Part shown: piece after piece, positions 58,938-64,000 of the stretch
Layout: each line of letters begins with the position of its first letter
Numbering within the stretch: the first letter of the stretch is position 1
Assembly: GCA_023957995.1 (NCBI GenBank)
Contig: JAMLGK010000013.1
Location: 1-64,000, forward strand
Reading direction: 5' to 3'
Source of the DNA: Microthrixaceae bacterium
Lineage (GTDB): Bacteria; Actinomycetota; Acidimicrobiia; Acidimicrobiales; Microtrichaceae
DNA: 64,000 nt
Made by a program: the position numbers and the translations under genes
Notes under the pieces: generated by a model
Seen by the model: only the letters and a program-made list of their open reading frames with translations
The model's database searches: none
Told to the model about the DNA's origin: nothing

Positions 58938-60017
58938 ATGCCTCCACCGTCGCCCTCCTCACGCCCGCCCGGCTGGGACGACGACTGGGAACGTTCGTGG
59001 GAGGCGTCGGTCGCCGGATCCCAGGAGGATCTCCACCCGGTGCGTGTCGTACGGATCGACAAGGGGGGAATCTCGGTCTCGGAGACCGCTGGGAGCGACC
59101 GCCTGGTGGTGGCGGCCAAAGCGGTCCGTCGCGTGGTCGTGGGCGACGTGTGCGGCCTCGATGCCGAAGCGGGCCGCATCGAGTCGATCCTTCCGCGGCG
59201 CACCGTGTTCGAGCGGCGTGCACCCGGTGCCGAGCGCGACACGGTGGCGGTTTCCGCGAAGGCGATCGCGGCCAACATGGACGTGGTGCTGGTGTTGCAG
59301 GGCCTGGACTCCGGCGTGAACAGTTCGCGGCTGGCGCGTGAGATGGTCCTGGCCTGGGAGAGCAGGGCCCAGCCTGTCGTGGTGCTCACCAAGACCGATC
59401 TCTGCACCCCCGAGGAGATCACACCCCAACGCGACCTCGCCTCGCGGTTCGCGCCGGGTGTGCCGGTCGTTTGCGTGTCGTCGACCGGCTCGAGCGACAG
59501 CGGAACCCGGGAACTCGAGCCATACCTACCGACCGGCACGGTCGCCGCGCTCCTCGGCGCCTCCGGCACCGGCAAGTCCACGCTCGCCAACGCACTGGCC
59601 GGTCGGCCGGTCCAACTGACCGGCGAGGTCCGAGAAGGTGACCAACGGGGTCGACACACGACCACTTCCGGTCAGATGCTCCCGCTCACACGGGACCGCT
59701 GGTTGATCGACACCCCGGGTATCCGGGGGGTGGGGCTGTGGCACGCCGATGAGGGGCTGGAGGCAGCCTTTGCAGATCTGGCTCCGTTCGCAGCGCAGTG
59801 CCGGTTCGCCGACTGCACCCACAACGCCGAGCCCGGCTGCGGAATCCTCGCAGCGGTGAGCGACGGCGCACTCCCACAGGACCGCCTGGACATCTGGCAC
59901 GAGCTGCTCGGCGAGGTCGAACAGCTCGAGGCCCAGTCCACCGAGCTGGAGCGCGAGGCACGCCGGGAGGCCAACCAGAGATCCCGACGTCGAGCCGCCG
60001 GGCGTCGGTCCCGTTGA
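58938..60017 (+). CDS. rsgA: Ribosome small-subunit-dependent GTPase A
   Basis: 359 residues. OB-fold N-terminus (GISVSETAGSDRLVVAAKAVRRVVVGDVC), then a circularly permuted GTPase with G4 VVLTKTDLC before G1 ALLGASGTGKSTLANALAG and G3 WLIDTPGIRG, and a C-terminal zinc motif QCRFADCTHNAEPGCGIL. It matures the 30S subunit. A start at 58890 is possible but the extra residues are unlike the family; ATG 58938 is preferred. Divergent from the ppx gene. Confidence 0.93.
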   Translation: MPPPSPSSRPPGWDDDWERSWEASVAGSQEDLHPVRVVRIDKGGISVSETAGSDRLVVAAKAVRRVVVGDVCGLDAEAGRIESILPRRTVFERRAPGAERDTVAVSAKAIAANMDVVLVLQGLDSGVNSSRLAREMVLAWESRAQPVVVLTKTDLCTPEEITPQRDLASRFAPGVPVVCVSSTGSSDSGTRELEPYLPTGTVAALLGASGTGKSTLANALAGRPVQLTGEVREGDQRGRHTTTSGQMLPLTRDRWLIDTPGIRGVGLWHADEGLEAAFADLAPFAAQCRFADCTHNAEPGCGILAAVSDGALPQDRLDIWHELLGEVEQLEAQSTELEREARREANQRSRRRAAGRRSR

Positions 60018-60042
60018 TCGCGCAGGGCGAACGCGGCTCCGA

Positions 60043-61152
60043 CTAACCCGGGAAGACCGTCACCGCGCCGCTGACGAGGACCGCCACCCGTTCTGCTGGC
60101 GCCGGAAGCTCCTCACGGGTTGTGCGGCAGAGCAGCTCGGTGCCGTTCGCCTCGGTGTGCAGACGCACCAGGGCGTCGTGTCCGAAGTAGGTGACCGACT
60201 CGACAACCGCTGCGACCGTGCCCGCTCCGGCGACCGCGACCATCTCGATCTGTTCGGGCCGAAGCAGCACCGTGACCTCAGCACCCGTGGTGAACGCTGC
60301 ACCCGGGTGGTGGGCGGTGTGGAGGCGTCCCAGTTCGGTGTCGATCTCGGCGCCGGGCGCTCCGTTCGACCCGCCAGGGGTGCCGATTCCCAGCACCCTG
60401 CCGGGCAGGCTCACGGATTCGCCGACGAACCGCCCCACCTCGAGGTCCACCGGGTGCCGGTAGAGGGTTGCCGGATCGGCTACCTGTGCGATCCTGCCGC
60501 CGCGCAGGACCGCCACCCTCGACGCGAAGGAGAGCGCCTCCTCCTGGTCGTGGGTCACGAGCACGGCGGTGGCCCCCGCCGAACGCAGCACGTCGCGGAC
60601 CTCCTCGCGCACCTGTGCACGCAACGCTGCATCCAACGCCGAGAACGGCTCGTCCAACAGCACCACCGAGGGCCGCGCAGCCAGCGCCCGGGCGAGAGCG
60701 ATCCTCTGTTGTTGCCCGCCGGAGAGGTCGCGCGGACGACGCTTCTCGAAGCCGGGCAGACCGACCAGTTCGAGGCACTCCGCTACCCGGGTCGCTCGCT
60801 CGGTCCGGTTGCGGGTACCCAGGCCGAACGCCACGTTCGCTCCCACATCCAGGTGTGGGAACAAGGCGCCCTCCTGGGGAACGAGTCCGACGTTCCGATC
60901 CTCCGGCGCGACCCAGGTTCCGCCTCCGGCCACCTGTCTGCCGCCCAGTCGGATCACGCCGCGCGCCGGTCGCAGGAACCCTGCTACGGAACGCAACAAG
61001 GTCGTCTTGCCACAGCCCGAAGGACCCAGGAGCCCGAGCACCTCTCCGTGGTGCACCTCGAGGTCGACCCCTGCCAACACAGCGCCGTCGCCGTAGTCGA
61101 CCTCGAGCCCCGACACCTCCACCGCCGGCTGACCCGCACCGGTGGCGCTCAC
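60043..61152 (-). CDS. Iron ABC importer, ATP-binding protein (FbpC-like)
   Basis: 369 residues. Walker A LLGPSGCGKTTLLRSVAGF (about residues 40-58), Q-loop VGLVPQEGALFPHL, signature RDLSGGQQQRIALARALA, Walker B VVLLDEPFSALDA, H-loop VLVTHDQEEALS, then a C-terminal TOBE-like regulatory domain. The GTG start overlaps the permease stop (GTGA). Together with the two genes upstream it forms a ferric-iron importer operon; molybdate/sulfate-type specificity is less likely given the binding protein. Confidence 0.9.
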   Translation of the reverse strand: MSATGAGQPAVEVSGLEVDYGDGAVLAGVDLEVHHGEVLGLLGPSGCGKTTLLRSVAGFLRPARGVIRLGGRQVAGGGTWVAPEDRNVGLVPQEGALFPHLDVGANVAFGLGTRNRTERATRVAECLELVGLPGFEKRRPRDLSGGQQQRIALARALAARPSVVLLDEPFSALDAALRAQVREEVRDVLRSAGATAVLVTHDQEEALSFASRVAVLRGGRIAQVADPATLYRHPVDLEVGRFVGESVSLPGRVLGIGTPGGSNGAPGAEIDTELGRLHTAHHPGAAFTTGAEVTVLLRPEQIEMVAVAGAGTVAAVVESVTYFGHDALVRLHTEANGTELLCRTTREELPAPAERVAVLVSGAVTVFPG

Positions 61153-62699
61153 CGATATCCGCCGGTGGTACGGGTGAGGATCCAGGTCGGAACCGATGAC
61201 AACAACATGAGGGCCAGGGCGGCCGGTGCCGCCGCCGCGTAGCGGCCAACCGTGGTCTCGGACCAGAGGTTCATCGCGAGAGTCTCCATGCCCGTCGGAT
61301 GCAACAACAACGTGGCCGGGAGTTCCTTGACTATCGCGAGCATCACCAGTGCGGTGCCTGCGCCGATCCCCGGTGCGGCAAGCGGCAGGGTCACATGGAA
61401 CAGCACTCCCCAACGTCCCTTGCCGAGCGAGTGGCCGACCTCCTCGAGTTGCACCGGCGACTGCAGCACCGAGGAACGAACCGATCCCACCGCCAACGGC
61501 AGGAACAGCACCGCGTACGCGAGTGTGAGCATCGGGGTCGACTGGTAGAGGGGTCGCAGCACGGTGACACCGACGAAGACCAGGCTGAGCGCCACCACGA
61601 TTCCCGGTAGCCCGTGAGCGACGTACACGGATCGTTCGAGCGCGGTGACCGCAGCGCCCCGGTGGCGGGCGGAGAGAATGCCGAGCGGTACCGCCAACGC
61701 CATGGTCACCACGGCACCGAGAACCGCCACCGCGACCGTCGATCCGAGCGCGGAACCGAACTCGTCCCAGGCGATGCCGGCGGAGACTCCACGCGTGAAC
61801 CAGACCAGCACGCTCACCACGGGGAACGCGAGCCCCGCACCGACCAGCAGTGCCACCGAACCGAGGGCGGGCCACTTCCACCTGCCGAGCGCCAGTTGCT
61901 GTTGGGCACGCGCAACTCCTGCACCCACACGGTTCTGTTCCCCGCGGCCCCTGGCGAAGGTCTCCCCCGCCACCAGAGCGAGTGCCACCAACACGAGGAT
62001 GCACGCGAGCACCGCCGCTCGCGAGGGGTCGAATCCAGCGCGGAAGGCTCCGTAGATCACCCAGGTGAACGCCTCGTAGCGCATCGTTCCGACAGCGCCG
62101 AAGTCCGACAGGACATACAGGGCCACCAACAGGGCCCCCGCAGTAGCCGGCGTGCGGATCTGGGGCAGGGTCACGCTCAGCAACACGCGCCCCGGCGAGC
62201 GGCCGAGGGAGCGGGCCACCTCCTCCTGGGCCGGATCCAACCTCCTCAGCGAGGCGGCCACCGGCAGGAACACGAACGGGTAGGACACCGTGGTGAGCAC
62301 GAGCATCGCTCCCCAGAATCCAGCCAGGGAGGGACGCCATGAGATCCAGGCGAATGCCGCAACGAACGATGGAACCGCCAGCGGCATGGCCAGGACCACC
62401 GACAGCACCCGCCTGAACGGCAGATCGCTGCGGACCACGAGTACTGCCGCGCCGACTCCCAGAACGGCGCAGGCAGCGGTCACCGATGCCACCAGCGCCA
62501 GGCTGCGGCCGAGGAGCGCTGCGGTCGATCCGGACCACACCTCGGCCCAGAGACTCTCCCAACCCTCCGCGAGTGCCTCGCGCAGCAGGTACCACAGCGG
62601 AAGCACCGCAACGGCGCCGGCTGCCAGACCGGGCAGCACCAACATGAGCGGCGGCCTCTGCCGGCGAGGAACCGCTCGTGGAACTGCCGCCGCGGTCAC
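61149..62699 (-). CDS. Iron ABC importer, two-domain permease (FbpB-like)
   Basis: 516 residues, about 12 TM helices in two binding-protein-dependent permease halves, each with an EAA-type loop: VARSLGRSPGRVLLSVTLPQIR (about residue 158) and EVGHSLGKGRWGVLFHVTLPLAAPG (about residue 430). This single-chain, two-domain form is typical of FbpB-type iron importers. The GTG start overlaps the binding-protein stop (GTGA) and its stop overlaps the ATPase start. Confidence 0.9.
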   Translation of the reverse strand: MTAAAVPRAVPRRQRPPLMLVLPGLAAGAVAVLPLWYLLREALAEGWESLWAEVWSGSTAALLGRSLALVASVTAACAVLGVGAAVLVVRSDLPFRRVLSVVLAMPLAVPSFVAAFAWISWRPSLAGFWGAMLVLTTVSYPFVFLPVAASLRRLDPAQEEVARSLGRSPGRVLLSVTLPQIRTPATAGALLVALYVLSDFGAVGTMRYEAFTWVIYGAFRAGFDPSRAAVLACILVLVALALVAGETFARGRGEQNRVGAGVARAQQQLALGRWKWPALGSVALLVGAGLAFPVVSVLVWFTRGVSAGIAWDEFGSALGSTVAVAVLGAVVTMALAVPLGILSARHRGAAVTALERSVYVAHGLPGIVVALSLVFVGVTVLRPLYQSTPMLTLAYAVLFLPLAVGSVRSSVLQSPVQLEEVGHSLGKGRWGVLFHVTLPLAAPGIGAGTALVMLAIVKELPATLLLHPTGMETLAMNLWSETTVGRYAAAAPAALALMLLSSVPTWILTRTTGGYR

Positions 62700-63787
62700 T
62701 GGGTCAGCAAGCCGGTTTCGGCCAACAGCTCCTGGGTCTGCTCGAGGCTGTCGAGATCGGACAGGTCGACCTCTGGCGGCTCGAGGGTGTCCAACTGGGG
62801 CAGCCCAGCGGCCGCGTCCACGCCGAGTGCCAGCGGGTACTCGAAGGTCTCCTCGGCGAAGAACTCCTGGCCTGCGGGACCCACGAGATACTCGACGAAC
62901 TCCAGTGCCCCCTCCTGGTTGGGCGCTCCCACTAGGACGCCCGCGCCCGCCACGTTCACCAGGCCACCCGGATCGCCTCCATCGAGGTAGACGTTCTCGG
63001 CGGTGACGGCCTCTTCACCCAGCTCGGCGATCAGTTCGTACAGGTAGTAGTGGTTCACGAGTCCCACCGCGATCTCGCCACGGTCCACCGCATCGCGAAC
63101 TGCGGTGTTGTTCTCGTAGGCCTCGGGGTTCTGGTTCGCAAATGCCTCGAGCCACTCGCGTGCCCCGTCCTCGCCGCGCAGGACACGCAGTCCGGTCACG
63201 AACGCCTGGAACGAGGCGTTCGAGGGAGCGAAGCCGATCTTGCCCTCGTACTCGGGGTCGAGCAGGTCGTCGATGGAGCCGGGAGGATCGTCGACGAGCT
63301 CCGGGTTGATGATCAGCACCCGGGCCCGACCGCTGGTGCCGACCCAGGTGCCGTCCGCGGCGCGGTAGGCCTCGGGAACGCGGTCGAGAATCTCATCGGG
63401 GAGCACCTCGAACAGGCCCGCCTTCGACACGGCGCCCAGGGCACCTGCGTCCTGGGACAGGAACACGTCGGCCGGCGAGGCATCGCCCTCGATGAGGATC
63501 TGGGCTGCCAGTTCGGCGCTCCCGCCCTCACGGATCTCGACGTCGATCCCGGTCTCCTCGGTGAACTGGTCGATCAGCGGCCCGACGAGGTTGGTGTTGC
63601 GCCCGGTGTAGAGCGTGATCGGCGCGGCCCCGGCAGCGGAGTCGGCTTCCTCCCCGCCGCTGTCAGCACTGCTGTCAGCGCTGCTGCAGGCAGCTGCGAG
63701 GAGCGCCACTGCGGCGAGCAGGCCCAGCGCAAGGTGGCGGACCCCTTGCCTGCTGTGGGGTCCATTGGCGAAGCCGTCAGATATCAC
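62696..63787 (-). CDS. Iron ABC importer, substrate-binding lipoprotein (FbpA-like)
   Basis: 363 residues. Lipoprotein signal (lipobox LAAAC, about residue 34), then a periplasmic-binding-protein fold: PITLYTGRNTNLVGPLIDQF, ADVFLSQDAGALGAVSKAG, WVGTSGRARVLIINPELV, and the iron-ligand pair Tyr-Tyr in GLVNHYYLYELIAELG. The latter is the mark of FbpA-type ferric-binding proteins. Start GTG 63787 with AAAGGA upstream; ATG 63823 is an alternative. First gene of the importer operon. Confidence 0.9.
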   Translation of the reverse strand: MISDGFANGPHSRQGVRHLALGLLAAVALLAAACSSADSSADSGGEEADSAAGAAPITLYTGRNTNLVGPLIDQFTEETGIDVEIREGGSAELAAQILIEGDASPADVFLSQDAGALGAVSKAGLFEVLPDEILDRVPEAYRAADGTWVGTSGRARVLIINPELVDDPPGSIDDLLDPEYEGKIGFAPSNASFQAFVTGLRVLRGEDGAREWLEAFANQNPEAYENNTAVRDAVDRGEIAVGLVNHYYLYELIAELGEEAVTAENVYLDGGDPGGLVNVAGAGVLVGAPNQEGALEFVEYLVGPAGQEFFAEETFEYPLALGVDAAAGLPQLDTLEPPEVDLSDLDSLEQTQELLAETGLLTQ

Positions 63788-63831
63788 GCTGGTCCTTTCG
63801 ACCTCTAGTGATCCGTTCCACATAAGTGATG

Positions 63832-63845
63832 TTAGGTGAACCTAT
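63832..63845. promoter_or_regulatory. Possible DtxR/IdeR-type iron box before the iron importer
   Basis: TTAGGTGAACCTAT, nearly palindromic with TTAGGT-like half-sites, lies 45 bp upstream of the importer start. It resembles half of the 19-bp IdeR consensus, consistent with iron-dependent repression. A TAACAT box (minus strand) nearby may be the -10. Confidence 0.5.
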
Positions 63846-63916
63846 CTCACGGGATCATCACCGGACCAGCCACGGCACCACCGCCGGACCAGCACGCATC
63901 GCCGGACCCAGCAAGG

Positions 63917-64000
63917 TCAGACCACGTTCTGGCCAGCCGTGGAGATTGCCAGCGCCGCTTCGCTCACCGCATCACCGAGGCGCTCACCCGGGTTGGAGCC
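63917..64000 (-). CDS. C-terminal end of a protein continuing beyond the window
   Basis: An open frame of 27 residues ends in SEAALAISTAGQNVV followed by TGA at 63917-63919. It is codon-biased like its neighbours and enters from the right edge; its identity cannot be judged. The 130 bp between this and the importer gene hold the candidate iron box. Confidence 0.55.
   Translation of the reverse strand, partial: GSNPGERLGDAVSEAALAISTAGQNVV

Noticed and set aside
60043..62595. 850-residue fused iron permease-ATPase
   Set aside because: Only the last 369 residues are ATPase-like; the first part is a shadow of the permease, which has its own GTGA-linked frame.

Overview
The window is high-GC, densely coded DNA from an actinobacterium. 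An F420-type nitroreductase, two luciferase-like monooxygenases (one clearly F420-type), a glutamyl-tRNA synthetase lying beside tRNA-Glu and tRNA-Gln genes, a leaderless-looking attenuator peptide and an LxFTG-type surface anchor all fit Actinobacteria; the overall mix suggests Acidimicrobiia, but that placement is inference. Genes often overlap by 1-4 bases (ATGA, GTGA, TGATG), so operons can be read with fair confidence.

Layout. 1-12.4 kb: envelope and house-keeping genes (PKD/beta-helix lipoprotein, acyltransferase, PD40 lipoprotein, MetE-like protein, two-gene methyltransferase unit, a large FtsX-type permease, and a convergent two-component system). 12.4-14.7 kb: a redox operon with ApbE and a haem-type ferric reductase domain. 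14.7-29 kb: catabolic-looking genes (NmrA-like oxidoreductase with a divergent TetR and its operator, MFS pump, CrtC/AttH-like protein, LLM monooxygenases, an SDR pair, phytoene-desaturase-like oxidase, methyltransferases). 29.3-31.3 kb: a cell-surface protein.

31.6-41.0 kb is a 9.4-kb genomic island inserted into the 3' end of a tRNA-Glu(CTC) gene, bounded by a 76-bp direct repeat. It carries a cytosine methyltransferase/Vsr/nuclease block, a NACHT-type NTPase, a HEPN-like protein, an excisionase-like protein and a tyrosine integrase. Decayed extra att-like copies indicate at least two rounds of integration. The methyltransferase and the integrase both carry apparent frameshifts.

41.0-48.9 kb is conserved core: tRNA-Glu, tRNA-Gln, a YdcF-like protein, gltX, an L,D-transpeptidase, and a leuB-ilvE-cimA operon behind a leader peptide and attenuator.

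48.9-56.1 kb is the most striking region. Two cobalamin riboswitches, each with an SD-sequestering hairpin of the same design, face two transcription units. One encodes a small DUF4430-like lipoprotein. The other encodes a secreted alpha/alpha-barrel protein, a membrane-anchored DUF4430-like protein and a complete ECF transporter (T, fused A-A', S). The alpha-barrel and DUF4430 domains are the two halves of animal intrinsic factor/transcobalamin, here on separate genes, so this looks like a split transcobalamin-type B12 capture system feeding an ECF importer. The remainder (greA, mscL, ppx/gppA, rsgA, an iron ABC importer with a candidate iron-box) is ordinary core genome.
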